DNA from: Perkinsus olseni
Lineage: Eukaryota; Perkinsozoa; Perkinsida; Perkinsidae
Length of the DNA: 64,000 nt
Direction of reading: 5' to 3'
Assembly (NCBI GenBank): GCA_013115135.1
Contig: JABANP010000089.1
Coordinates: forward strand, 62,001-126,000
Part shown: piece after piece, positions 22,927 to 34,300 of the stretch
Numbering within the stretch: the stretch's first letter is position 1
How the letters are laid out: each line of letters begins with the position of its first letter
Made by a program: the position numbers and the translations under genes
Notes under the pieces: model-generated
What the model saw: the letters and a program-made list of their open reading frames with translations, nothing else
The model's database searches: none
Told to the model about the DNA's origin: nothing

Positions 22927-24146
22927 CTAAGACGACTTCCGGCGGGTGAGGCCAAAATCCAGGCAAGCCAGGGAGGGCGACCCTGCTGGAACTCGATGCA
23001 GGGAGAGAGTGCAGGGCTCGGCTCCAACCGGTCGTTGTTTCTCCCGAACAACTGCCTCTGAATAAGACCTCTGAATATGTTGGTGCTCTCTCAGCAGAGG
23101 CTCGCGATTGAAGGCAGGGCCACCTTCCGCTTCGGTCGACTCAGCGCCGGTGGCGAGAGTCTGGACGCCCACGCACGTCAGGAGGACTCCAAAGGCCAAA
23201 CCCAAGCACTGTTGGGATGACAAGTGGACGAATTCTGACAAGTAGAAGAAAATGCAACTTCGATGTTGATGAGCGGAGGCTGCCCACCTTGGAAGAGGAC
23301 ACCGCCTGTGACGGTCTGGAAGACGACCGCCAAGGAGTAGTAGACTGGGAGGATCTCCAATGCCTGCCACGACCATGAGAAAAAAGGAGGAGGGACTTTT
23401 ACTTACCCGGTAGCGTATGATCCCTAGGTTCATCACATAGACGCTGAGAACAGAAAAAGTAACATTAAGAACAACCAGGGCAGCATAGCCAACCCGAACC
23501 GCGGTCGCTGATGACTGCGAGTCCTCCCAGGGACCATCCGAGCGGCCTCCCAGTACCAATATAGAAACACACTTTAGCGAAGAGGACCGACAAGGCCCCG
23601 AGGAGCGCGCTCAGTGTTCCGAAGTACACAGACTCCAGCTGACCCGTGCGGATCCTTCGACAGCCAAGGTAGGCCAGCAGGGCCAGTATCCCACCACTCA
23701 GTGCCAAAAACTGCGGCCGTGAGAATAAGTCTATCAATGAGGCAGGGGTGAACTCCTGGGATACGTGACTCGAGCAGGAGACGACCAGCAAGCTCCCAGC
23801 CAGCAGGATACCGGTAGAGTATAGGGACACCGCCGTGTGCTTCTCCCCTAGAAGAATTGGTGCGAGGATGGAGTTGCTGACGAGAGAGGAGCTGCCCAGA
23901 GACGACAGCATCGACTGTGGTGCCATGCTCAGGGACCAGAGGGATAGTATTTGACCAAGGAGGAAGACTGTGAAGCCACCTACCCAGAGGGGCTGCAGAT
24001 AGGGGCGGCCTTCCACTGCGAGAAACCTTCACGCTGCGCTTCTGTAGGATCATACCCAAGTTGATAACGACGCAGCTGAAGACACAAAGAAGGGCACCGA
24101 GCACCCACCGCGGTATGAGTGTGATGATGGCGCTGGGCTCTATCAT
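22927..24146 (-). CDS. NIPA-like magnesium transporter, tandem copy B
   Basis: ATG at 24146 starts MIEPSAIITLIPRW and helix 1 with VINLGMILQKRSVK. A very short intron (34 or 40 nt; both keep frame) leads to PLWVGGFTVFLLGQIL, SLSMAPQSMLSSLGSSSL and LYSTGILLAGSLLVV. After ALLGALSVLFAK a 58-nt GT-AG intron restores the frame to GYAALVVLNVTFSVLSVYV. A 43-nt intron after NLGIIRYR and a ~53-nt intron after GGVLFQ sit at the same places and phases as in copy A. The tail begins EFVHLSSQQCLGLAFGV and ends in a basic segment at 22927. Compared with copy A the loop after helix 1 is very short. Family function is Mg2+ or related cation transport; the cargo is not determined. Confidence 0.85.
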
Positions 24147-24735
24147 AGAAGAGGACGTAGAACGATATACAAACCCCTGGCAGCTACAAGAAGGGTACAC
24201 TGCGCCCGACCGGCACTCCGCCCCCTAACTCAACCACCATTTCAATACGGCCTTGGATGATTCACAGCTCATGCTGAACATGTTAGGCGAGGAGCGTGAT
24301 GAAAGTCACTCAGTGACACTACGCGGCACGACAAGGCGATTTCTCAGAACTGTCAACGGCGCCGTATGCTGCTGCTGCCCTCGAGGTACTAAAAAGGAAG
24401 TACTGCCTCAGGAAGCAACGCCCGGCAAAGGGTACCTCGAGGCCTCTCGGGTGCGGGAGAAGCGGGAGGGAACCCCCACCGGGAGGATTCCGATGCCTTT
24501 GCCGCTGCCTTGGCTCTCCGCTGATGGGACACTCGCACCGCCCGAAGCCTTCGTCTCTCCTTCCAGTCCTGAGAACGGTGGAGATCTGTCTCGGCATAGT
24601 GGCCTTATTTTTGCATGTGGCGAAGTGGGCTCATTTTCAAATTACATTTTTCGGTACAGACTGCATGTATCAGCGCCGTATACGAATAAACGCTCTTTAT
24701 CCATCCTCCCATCGAGAGTCATTTTCCGAGCCCGA
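24147..24735. other. Spacer between NIPA-like copies C and B
   Basis: A plus-strand frame is open across it but starts at TTG and lacks coding character. The cytosolic tail of copy C might continue here through short introns as in copy A, but I could not show it. Confidence 0.35.
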
Positions 24736-26694
24736 TCACGAAGGCTGCTGACGCAAGATAGACGTGCAGAGCGGCACGAGAGACCTACCATCCCAGTCGA
24801 TTCCAGAGGGCATTAGACAGACCTCCGGTCGCTCTCCTCCAGCGGACGGTGCAGCAGCCTCGGACCCAGCCGCAGACCAGGACCATATCGACGAGTCCCC
24901 TTCCTCGCTGCCAACCATGTAGGGGCGCCTCTCACGTCCCAACCGGAGAGTCGACGCCGGCGAGATCTCAGCCAGATGAAGACCAGCTAGCTTGAACAGC
25001 GAGGCAGCTGAAACAGGCATCGTGGAAGCGGGCATCACGGAAAGACAGAATCCCGACCTGTCGAGACTAGAGGCGGTCCCTGGCCATTGGCTGGTCGCCC
25101 TATCGCCACCACCATCCTCCTCCATGTAGAGGTCGGGCAGGCGGGCCGTGAGACATATCCTCGTTCTCTCCATCTGCAGTCCCTCGTCATCATCAGGCGC
25201 CGTCCTCAACAGCATCCACACCGCAGCCACGTTCATCACTCCTCCCAGCCCGACCAACACCATCGGCCGCGCCCCTAGGTGACGGAATTCTGAAGCGGAC
25301 GAGAGCTGGGGACCTCCGCCGGGCGAGGGCGTCGTCACCTTCGAAATAGATTCCTGCCACGACCGCCTGGAGGACTGCCGCCACTGAGTAGTAGACGGGC
25401 AGGAACCATAGTGTCTGACAATGGCCGAGGCGTGGCAGGGGAAAGCATTGATGGTGAAAGAATCTTACGTTGAACCTCATCAATCCCAAGTTGAGCAAGA
25501 AGAGCCCTCCTGCACCTGCGGTCGCCCCCACGGCTATGATGCCCCACTGAGGCTTCGTCAGGAACCAGATGGTCTCCGGATGAGTGAGGGACGTCAGTGC
25601 AAGATGAACCACAGACCTGAAAGAGAGAGAAGCCCTTCAACCGACTGCGACCAGAGGGAAGGGAGTACCTCACGAAGAGTAGAGCTAGTGAGGCCAGCAT
25701 GGCAGCAGGGACAGCGAAGAGGAGTATGTCGACGCTCGGGTGCCTCACCCAATGGAGGCGAGATGACGTCACCGACAAGCTGAGTTTGGCAAAGTCAACC
25801 CCACGAGGAGCCCTAGGCTGCATTCAGCTCATCAAGTTATAGGTACTTACATCTTCACAACAGCTGCCGCCAAAACGGCAAAGGCGATGATGGATACTAA
25901 TACCAAGAAAGGCCGTTGGGCGAAGCTAAGCCAGGAAGGACATGGCCCTCAGCAGACCCGTCAAACCCCTACTGTGACTCTAGCTGTGCTTCTCTCTGCC
26001 ACACATGCTCCTTCACAGCGCTACTACTGCTGTTGCTGCCGTCCACTAACAGGCCGATCAAGGTCGAGCCATCAGCCATCAGCACGGCAGTCGATCCTGC
26101 TGCCATCAGCCATGCGCATTGCAACGACCACCTGCGCCAGAGTACTACCACCCTACAGAGTGAGCGCGGTGCCACTACCCCTTATGCTTCTCTCCCGAGT
26201 ATCAACGGGGCCAGGATGGAGTTGCTGATGATGATGAGCGCATTGAGGGAGGCATAGGTGAAGTGGGGCGCCATGGCCAGAGCATGGAGACATCCGTACT
26301 GTCCTACACTGTATAAGACCAGGCCCAACCAAAGATACCTAGCAACGATCAGCCGGCATGAACCACCACTATTAGCCGCTTGAGCCCATGAAGTTGACCG
26401 GAGAAGAGCGAAGACATTTCCCAGCTGGATGGGAGGAGGGCCCGGCCGCAGTTCGGACGCTTTCGCAATCCTCACCACTTCCAGCCATCAGGCGGTCATC
26501 AATACTGAGAGCCCGTATTACCCGTTGGTGAGGTATTCCACGCTGAAGCCACAGCTTGCCCAGAATCCAGCCATGCCGACGCCTGACTTCACGGTGGCCA
26601 ATTTCTGTAATATCATCCCCAAGTTGATAGCCATGCAGGCCAGAAGAAGGAGGACCACTCCGATACTCCCAGGCCGCGCTAGGGCTTCCAACAT
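24736..26694 (-). CDS. NIPA-like magnesium transporter, divergent tandem copy C
   Basis: ATG at 26694 (MLEALARPGSIGVVL) precedes AINLGMILQKLA, the helix-1 hallmark. Later exons give YLWLGLVLYSVGQYG, LAMAPHFTYASLNAL and ISNSILAP; a 54-nt intron then leads to SLQCAWLMAAGSTAVLMAD. A 53-nt intron joins to FAQRPFLVLVSIIAFAVL, a 38-nt intron to APRGVDFAKLSLSV, and a 52-nt intron to SVVHLALTSLTH. NLGLMRFN and FLPVYYSVAAVLQAVVAG flank an intron (about 54 nt) in the same position and phase as in copies A and B, and another follows at IYFE/EFRHLGARP. Copy C has more introns and less conserved loops. The exon after helix 1 is uncertain. The tail is acidic and serine-rich, to the stop at 24736. Confidence 0.75.
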
Positions 26695-26739
26695 TTCCAA
26701 GGGGCACCGGGAGAAAGAAAAAAGTTAGAATTGCTGACA

Positions 26740-26830
26740 GGGAGAATCGAACCCTAGTCCCCCTCCTAACGCAACAGCGCGAAGCGACGAAAACATCCGA
26801 CCGTATGGTACGCATGATGTAGCTACGTTT
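26740..26830 (-). repeat. tRNA-like or tRNA-derived fragment (B-box motif)
   Basis: The minus strand contains a B-box-like GGTTCGATTC followed by a T-arm-like spacing and, about 25 nt further, a T6 run. The 5' acceptor strand that would pair with TGTCAGC is missing, so this is not a functional tRNA by eye. It may be a SINE or tRNA relic. Similar motifs occur at 30,309-30,330 (plus) and 33,795 (minus). Confidence 0.3.
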
Positions 26831-26999
26831 TCTTCTTAATTCTGAAAGACCCATACCATCCATCGCCCAAATCCAACACCCAGCCCCTACTTGTACGTGC
26901 CGTATTTCTTCTTCAGACTGAGGAACTGCGATAGCTTCCCGCTCTGCTTGCCCTGCGGCCTTCTGAACCGCAAGACGCCTAACAGTGTGCAAACCCGTG

Positions 27000-28500
27000 C
27001 TGTGGAGGAGGCCGCCCTAGACCATCTCTACTCAGGAGAAGTTCAACGATGGGGAGCCCCTTCTTGTTTCGCTTCGCCTTATTCATTTTCGGGCATAGTT
27101 CTCCAAGAGAGCCGAGCCCTTCCATATCGGACAATCTACTGCAAGTGACACCCTGCAAAGTAGTCATAAAATCTTGCACCCTTGCAACGACTTGCATTTC
27201 CTCAACTACCTCGCTGTTCTTCAGCCCTATCACGGTACGCCGCTGTCCTCTAGCAGCAGCGCAAGCCAACAAAAACCTACCAAACATCCACCAACTCCTC
27301 CTTAACAAAGCCTCACCTGATGAGATAGTAATTCCTCATTCGTATCGCCACATGCAGCAGAGTGTCACCGTTGGCAATCTCAAAATTCGGGGACTGGAAA
27401 ATGGTCCTGAAAATTGGACCTCCACCGCATGACCGATGAGCACGAAGCCCCTCTTACGTTCGAGCGGTACCAAAGCGAAGGCCCCTGTACCGCAGTATCT
27501 CGCCCTCGATCGGCAAGATCTCATCTTCTCTATCGTCATAGTATCCTCTACTATTTTCCCTATTACCCGACTCGTCCGGCGACTACAAAACTCTCCTCAA
27601 GGCCCGGCCAAAGCTCAACATTACCGCAGTTTTTCCGCCTCCCTTCTCCCCCTCTATCCTCATCTTTAACAGCCGCTGCGTTGGAAGCTTGAGGGCCTTA
27701 CCAGACCCCCCTCCTGACCGTGCCTGCCCTCCCAACAGGGCCCCAATGCCCCCCGATCGTTCAGCAACACTCAATTGTTCTGCCGCTTCCGGTAAGCTCA
27801 ACAGCCGCGACGGTCCCCCCGGGTACAGCTCCTCGCACCTGTCCAAGTCCTCACCTCCACAGGCTGCCAGCCGCCCCTACTTCCCCATCCACACCCTCGA
27901 CTCGCTCCAGACATTCTGCGCCGTCTGCTGTTCTTCCTCCCGGGGCCGACGACGCGAAGGCCCCCTCGAGCGAGTGGCTTCACTAGCTAGGACCAACCAC
28001 TTGAAACGAGGGGCGTCAGCCGAGAACACCCCCTCGATCGCCCCCTGATCGACATAATACAGCCCCAGCACAGCTCAGTCGGTCGAGTAAAGACCAAATA
28101 AACAGTACCCGGTGAGAACAATACTACAAAAGTTAGAAGAAAGCAACGACAAAAAATGAGACCGAATGAAGCCGTCGAAATATTACTGCCCTAGCATCAC
28201 TACACGAGTGTTTCCTAACCGTTGAAGCTTGGCAAAGTGCATAAGAATAAACGCCACGAGAGAGGTGTCCCAACCCTCATCCGAAGCCGTGCAACTTCAA
28301 CCGCTTTCCCTACTACCTGTCGGCAAAGGGTCGCTATGATATCCGTAGCAATCCCCAACTGCGCAGCATCCAACGGGACCTTCCGGTACGCACTGAACCT
28401 CTCTGAAAAGCACTACCCTCCAGCACGTTGGCCTGCTGACCGCTCCGAAAAAACAGTCCAGAGTCAATCGCAACAGGGGAATTTTGGACATCCACCGAGA
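27000..28500 (-). CDS. Ankyrin-repeat protein exons (gene model unresolved)
   Basis: On the minus strand around 27,395-27,330 a frame reads NGDTLLHVAIRMRNYYLI, a typical ankyrin repeat start. Around 28,400-28,310 another reads YRKVPLDAAQLGIATDIIATL, ankyrin-like, ending at a donor (GTAGTAGGG). From 28,060 to 27,680 frames carry RFKWLVLASEAT and PEAAEQLSVAERSGGIGALL, and 27,300-27,050 carries NSEVVEEMQVVARVQDFMTTL. Introns appear as short as elsewhere but the joining order was not secured. Ankyrin repeats mediate protein binding; no catalytic domain is seen. Confidence 0.5.
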
Positions 28501-28779
28501 AAAAATAACTTCTTCCCCCGAATTCTTTTCTACCCACTACGTGCAGGTCGATTTCGGTTCGAGGACGATTAGGAAGCCCAAGAACAATATGAATAGAGGG
28601 GCAGTCTGGCCGGAGAAAATGTCAGAAGGCAACCGCCTTGGTGAGGTTGAAGCTAATGGCGCCGAGAAGGAATCGGAAAAATCTTTTCCGATCAGACTGC
28701 ATTTAGCAGCTCCCTACTAGGTGGTCGGAATAGCTCTCCAAATCGGGTTACCGTGCAAAAAGGTGATCTGTATAACGGT

Positions 28780-29570
28780 TTGGTTCACACTGCACTAGAA
28801 AGTATCTCCCGCACAGGATTAGGTGCAGCGATCACAACAACAGGCGAGTGGTCGAGGTGGGGCGGAATTTCTTATCCCATCTCGAAGGGCTGCACTCCCG
28901 TCCACCGCTTTACGTATCGACATCAGTATCTCTTCCTGCCACAGCGTGCCATCAGCCACCAACGACTGAGACTGTGCCTCGGCCGCTGCCACCGTTCCGA
29001 AGTAGTCACTACCCTACAGAGCAGCCCGCTCGAACCTCGAAGGGACTACCCCCAGACGCCCACCGAAGCCTTGGAGTTCGGCGGGTTAGGTTGTGCAGAT
29101 TCATCCGCACTGTCGGGCTTGGCCACACGATAATACAGCCCTTCCAGGTAATCCCTACCCCCTATACGAGGGTCCTGAGAAGAGTTACTATTACCTCTAC
29201 CGAACCAGCAGAAGCGCCCCACCAAAGGCCCCATCTTGAGCCCAGCATCGAGCCGTTCCGTCGGGTTGAACTTCAGAGCCTTATCAGGCGTCAACCCATC
29301 GCCATTCCGGGCCTCCATGTCCGCTCCCATCATCATCAGCGCCGCCACCAGCAGCCGGTCGTGCACTCTACGACGGGCTATCCGATCGAATACCTGCAGG
29401 ACCCTACCTGACGGCCATATGGAGGGCCGTATCCCCGGTGGCCGCCCCCTGCCAGCTCTTAAAGTACCGCCCCGCTTCCTGCCCCTCTCCAGACCTCGGA
29501 CTGTTCACTGGGTGCCCTATGACAAAGAAGCCTCTCCCCGAGCGACGGAGAGACTAACTGACCACTAGCT
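28780..29570 (-). CDS. Second set of ankyrin-repeat exons
   Basis: From 29,530 the minus strand reads GATGDTALHMAVR-like sequence (GDTALHMAVR is clear), then a probable 40-nt intron, then HDRLLVAALMMMGADMEARN and GDGLTPDKALKFNPTERLD, two consecutive ankyrin helices and loops. After about 29,046 an intron leads to an exon with DYFGTVAAAEAQSQSLVADG and EEILMSIRKAVDGSAALRDG near 28,985-28,850. It may be the 5' part of the same gene as the ankyrin exons at 27.0-28.5 kb or a tandem relative. Start and stop are not fixed. Confidence 0.55.
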
Positions 29571-29599
29571 GGAGTTGCTGCTCCCCCCAGGGTCTTCGG

Positions 29600-30379
29600 C
29601 TTGCCTTTCACTTCGGCAAAGGCAGGTCGTGTCATGAGCCCAATGCAGCCGCCATAATCCACCGATATAACCGTGTGCCTGACCGCGACGAGTATCCTAA
29701 CCGTAATGGAGTTGGACTAGCGACCTAGGCTTGCTGACGCTCAGCAGTCTATCATCCTGCTTGGGATTTACGAACTCGTTCTCAGGCGCTGAAGGGTGGA
29801 AATCCTGCTCCAGAGCACTCCACCTCTCCCTTTACCGGAGATGTCCCGCGCCTTGCTCGTGGCTGAAGTGCATACGACCTGCTCATTTATCCAGCTGGTG
29901 CTGCTTAGTAGTAAGCCTCGTAGGACCTGGTCATGAGGACAGATTTTTTTCGGGCGCCCTAAATTTGTCACGGATGTCACAAATATCCTGCAGTTGTCAA
30001 TAAACTAATCAGTGATGTCACAAATCGCTTCCAAAGTTCTAAGAGGGTGTAAGTAAGGCCATCTTACTAAAAGTTAGTAACTAAGCACGAGTAAAACTGT
30101 ATTGCTGACTCAGCAATGCTGAGTCCAATCTCAACTGCAGGTTAAAACTAATTCGTAGGACAAAGAAAAGAAACGAAGGACTGCGGGTGAGAGCCGAGAA
30201 AGGGAAACCCGAATCCCGACAGGGCAACCAGAAACCCAACGATGTTTTGACATCGTGGACAAAAGTGTTGCCTACAACACTTTTCCGATGAGGACTGTAT
30301 CCACGCAGGTTCGATTCCTGGCAGGAGCAAATAGTCATATTTAGGAAAGCACCCAAATCGGGCTGTACCATGCACGCCT
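29600..30379. other. Low-information region with hairpins and a tRNA-like T-arm
   Basis: No convincing exon. At 30,252-30,283 a hairpin has 10-bp arms AAAAGTGTTG and CAACACTTTT with a 4-nt loop, just after a second hairpin (CGATG...CATCG). Both lie upstream of a T-arm-like GGTTCGATTCC on the plus strand at about 30,309. The set looks like a degenerate tRNA-derived element. Confidence 0.4.
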
Positions 30380-30815
30380 CACAACACTTTCCATACCATC
30401 TCTTCGCCAACTCGCCTCTAGCACTCAACTCCCCGGCGTTATACCCCTCCGCCAGGATGAGGTAACCTTCGCCTGAAGCTTACCTTCTGTCGGCCCATCT
30501 TGATTTTCTCCAGCCTCTCAGCCTCCCCTCTAGCGTCCATCGCATACCCACCGACGCTCTCAGCTATCATAACCTCTCCCAATAGATTAAACCCCTCCAT
30601 CACCCATCTACTCCACCTTCCCTTAACCCTTCGGTCCGAAGACGCCGCCCTGCTGGCTGGACTCCGGTCCGAAGCCCCGGGCTGGCTGTATCTACGACCC
30701 TCTTCGATAGAAATACTCCCACGGCGAGCACAGATACCACTCCTTCACCAAATCCCAAGCGCTATACTCCCACCCTTGCGGCGTGATACAGACGAACCTC
30801 CCACTGGCGAATCTA
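30380..30815 (-). CDS. Unrecognised exons 3' of the PIAS-type gene
   Basis: Three minus-strand stretches look coding: TPQGWEYSAWDLVKEWYLC near 30,790-30,730, NLLGEVMIAESVGGYAMDAR ending RQK at a donor (GTAAGC) near 30,590-30,490, and ILAEGYNAGELSARGELAKR near 30,450-30,390. The alternation of small and helical residues recalls Sel1/TPR-like repeats, but this is a guess. The gene lies directly after the PIAS-type gene and has no defined start. Confidence 0.35.
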
Positions 30816-31331
30816 CTCCCTAAAACTACTCGCGGTTTCTACTCTCCTCCTCCTCCAGCGGTGACCACTCACCCGGTCAGAAAGCCCCCAGACTACCCGA
30901 TTTTAGCTTCCTCACCTTATTTTTCAAAGCAGACCGCCAAACTCTGCGCTCTTGCTTCTTATCGTCTCGATCGGACTTACCTAAATGACGGGAAAACACC
31001 GGTTGCTGGGATCGATCCCGGAACCTCCCTGCCTGCTGAGCTCTTCTCCTTTCTCTTGCTGCGTTTCCTCGACTCAGAAGACATGCGGCAAGTACATCAA
31101 CTGAGGACCAGACTCGACCACCACTTGCAAATCTTGCTCTCTTGCGATTTCACAACGCAACAAACTCCTCCCTTCCGAAGCTCTAGAACTTACGTATGTG
31201 GCGTAGCCGCCTATTGAACGACAAATATTACAAATGATTTCCACTGCACAATCTCTCGGATCTACTTGAACGACTACCAACCGCTGAGGAAATGTAAGAG
31301 AGCAAGATTCTCATTACACAGCGGGTCCATC

Positions 31332-34300
31332 TCAATCACTGTCGCATAGGTCGATGAGTCCCCCTTCGAGAACCTTCCCAATAGGGCCCCGAGGGATCGC
31401 ACCTCTGAGAGAAACAAAAGTAAATTTCGTGCTCCCTACGGACACTGCCTTACTGCCCATGGCGCTTCCGCCGTCTAGATTTCTTGCTATCTTGGTCCAT
31501 CTCGCATTTCCTCAACCTCCTCTTCCTACTCCGTTCCCTCTCCGCCTCTTCATAAGGCCTGTAGGCCTGTGCTAACAACGCTGCACTGTACTGCCGCTGG
31601 TCTCCCTTCCTCGGGGAGGGCAATACACCGCTAGACGCGGAACATCGGCCATCGACCATCATCACCGGCGGAGGCGGCACGCCATTGGCCGCAGTAGGAG
31701 GGAGAATAGGGTACTGAAAGGGCAAGTCCATCTCCTGCACGCCACCTATGCCACAACTACCTCCTGCAAGTACCAGTCCTTATCCAGGGACGTCGAGGTG
31801 GACGACGAAGAGGACGGTCCACTACCACTGCCAGCAGCATTCAGTCGGCTCGCTACGATATCCTCAACCGAGGGTGGAGGCCCGTGCTGCATCACACCAC
31901 CAATTGGAGCATGATGGGAGCTCGGAAGTAACTACTCCAATACCATAAAAACCCCAACGTGACTAACTCTAGTAGACGTACCGGATATCGCGGTCTGGGC
32001 AACAGCGGTGTTTCATCCTCACTAGATGAAGAGCTGCCCATCAGATCCACCATGGCCGTCTCCCGTGGCCGGTGTGATGATCCATGGCTATCGGCAGGCG
32101 CCGTCGTAGAGTCATCCTGAGGAGCAAGAAGGTACTCTTCAACATTCAGTACGAGATCCTCGGCTGAACCACCGCACTCGAATGAAGCCAGTCAGTTCCG
32201 ATGTAACTTCACAGAGAGACCGTCTATCACCGACCTCCTCTTCCTTCTTAGTTGACGTCCTTCCTTCCTCCCCCTCACTATCACCATCATCACTACCAGG
32301 AAGCGTAATCCGAGGGGTCCACCGACCAATCAAGGGTCCTCTTATCAAGATGGACCTACATGTGCCGTCAGTGACTACCACCGATACCCTATCTACACTT
32401 ACCGAGTCACACGTGGGGCGTCCAGAAGCGTCCGCGGTGGCCTTGATGACGTCCAAAACGAAGCCATCCACCACCAGGTCCTCCGGTCTCACCACTCGCG
32501 AGCAGACACCGCACTTCCACCGGTTGTTGAAGGCGGACATCCTAGGCTGTGTTCCGATGAACATCTCCAAATCGAAGCACTAAGGCGGCGACACCCCTTC
32601 CACCGGCCACAGGAGGGTCAAAGCCTACCTGCATGTGGGTGCAGTTCTTACCTCGAGCTGGCATACTCATCGGGCACATCGACAGTGGACACGTCAAAGG
32701 CAGTACCCTGAACGAGGAGCTATCCCCCTGAAGGAGCACCACCATCGTCACCTAGTGTTGCCTTCTAGCTCCTCCCTGCTGCCTTCTATCTCCGACCTCG
32801 CCATCATCATGCAGCCCTTCTCTGTTCAACACTCGACCTATCCTCGCCCGGCACTCTGCAGTGCTAAGAATTGGGACCTGAGTCCGACCACACAGAGTTC
32901 AACCAGCACAGCCGAGCTCATAAGGCAACACTGATAGGATGACCAATGGTACACTGAACGCCACCATGGTGACGACAGTATGGCTCCAACCATAGCAGAG
33001 AAAAGGAAAAGACCGCTTGGTGGCACGGCCGAGAGTTGCGTGCAAAATAACAACAGTGGCCCCCTGTCCACGAGAAGCGGCAGAAAGTAACTGCAAGGCG
33101 GCGAACCGAGGAGGTTCCGCCCGAGACGAAGCACGATCGGAAAGATTCGAGTTACCCGTTTTGGACCACCGTTCACTAAAGATACGTTTTCACTCGTATG
33201 GCCACTAGTTCTGTTAGCCTTTTCAACACAAAAAAATTCCAAAGCGTATCTTTTCTCCCGCGTTTAGCACTGTTCAACCCTTCGATGAGATGATACCCTC
33301 CCTCCAAAGTCCGTACGAGCCTCCACCCCACCCCTGCATGACTCACCGATTTCACTAAATCATCCGTAGTTCGACGTACACACAGTACCAAGGCCAGGAC
33401 GAACTCCTCAGGTTTGCTCCCTCCCTTGGGAGACGGCGTAGACGATACCTAGACCACCAATCGCGGGGGAGGGAGGCTTCCAATGGACGACCCAGACTAT
33501 TACCGTGATGCGGTTCACTTCCTCGTGAGAACTCAGACAGGTGGTGATGTCAATTGGCTCATCCCTGCGAACCTTCAGATGCTTTGGAGGGTCAATCTAC
33601 AAGGAAAAGTCCATCCCACCAGTGTGGTATCTTTGGTTGCACCGTACGCCAGCTTCAACCTAAGATACCTCCTCACCTTCACTGCTTCACTATTATTTAT
33701 CCGGACCTCCAGAGTGTACGGCCACTGGTGCGTGATTCGCTCACTCGATAGTCTCATGCGACTGACAAAGTTACGATAAATACCCTCACCGAGGATCGAA
33801 CCTGCGCCTACCTCTTCGCAGGGCAGCGTATCATCCGAGCAAAAACTCTCGCCCCTTGTCGTCGCCATTCCTTCACGTGCTTCGCATTCAGTTCCGCAAA
33901 GAATTTTCCATAGCTCAGCCTCCACATCCCCAATACTGCCCGACTATTTACCTGATCATACCAAAATTTCACCAATTCTAGTCGCCCACTTGCACTACAC
34001 CGAAGGCAATTCTCATAATAATGACCTACGTGAGTTATTTCCGTTGCTAATATCACGACGACAGTGGCACGACGAATATACCACAAGTTACCACGGTTCC
34101 AACGCTTACTCCCTATACTTCAAGTATCAATCGGGCCATACCAAAGTTTTCACAAATCAGACCATCCTCATCCACTAGTCACAACTGCACACTGAAGGCT
34201 ACCATCATGATAGTGACTCACGGATCATATGTTCATTGTTCCCATCGTGACGACAGCGGGATGACGAATACAAGAGAGGTCAACAGAGAAGATTTGAAGC

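Noticed and set aside
23515..23575. Apparent extra A in NIPA copy B (GCTAAAGTG versus GCTAAGTG in copy A), suggesting a pseudogene.
   Set aside because: A 58-nt intron with donor GTGTGT and acceptor CTCGCAG restores the frame, so the copy can be intact.
24253..24816. 187-codon plus-strand frame between NIPA copies.
   Set aside because: It begins at TTG, has low-complexity composition and overlaps the 3' coding end of NIPA copy C on the other strand.
27600..27660. Walker-A-like GEKGGGKT on the minus strand.
   Set aside because: No Walker B or ATPase context; it sits at an uncertain exon edge within ankyrin-type sequence.
30230..30335. Functional tRNA gene.
   Set aside because: The T-arm and B-box are recognisable but no complementary 5' acceptor strand or anticodon arm can be drawn.
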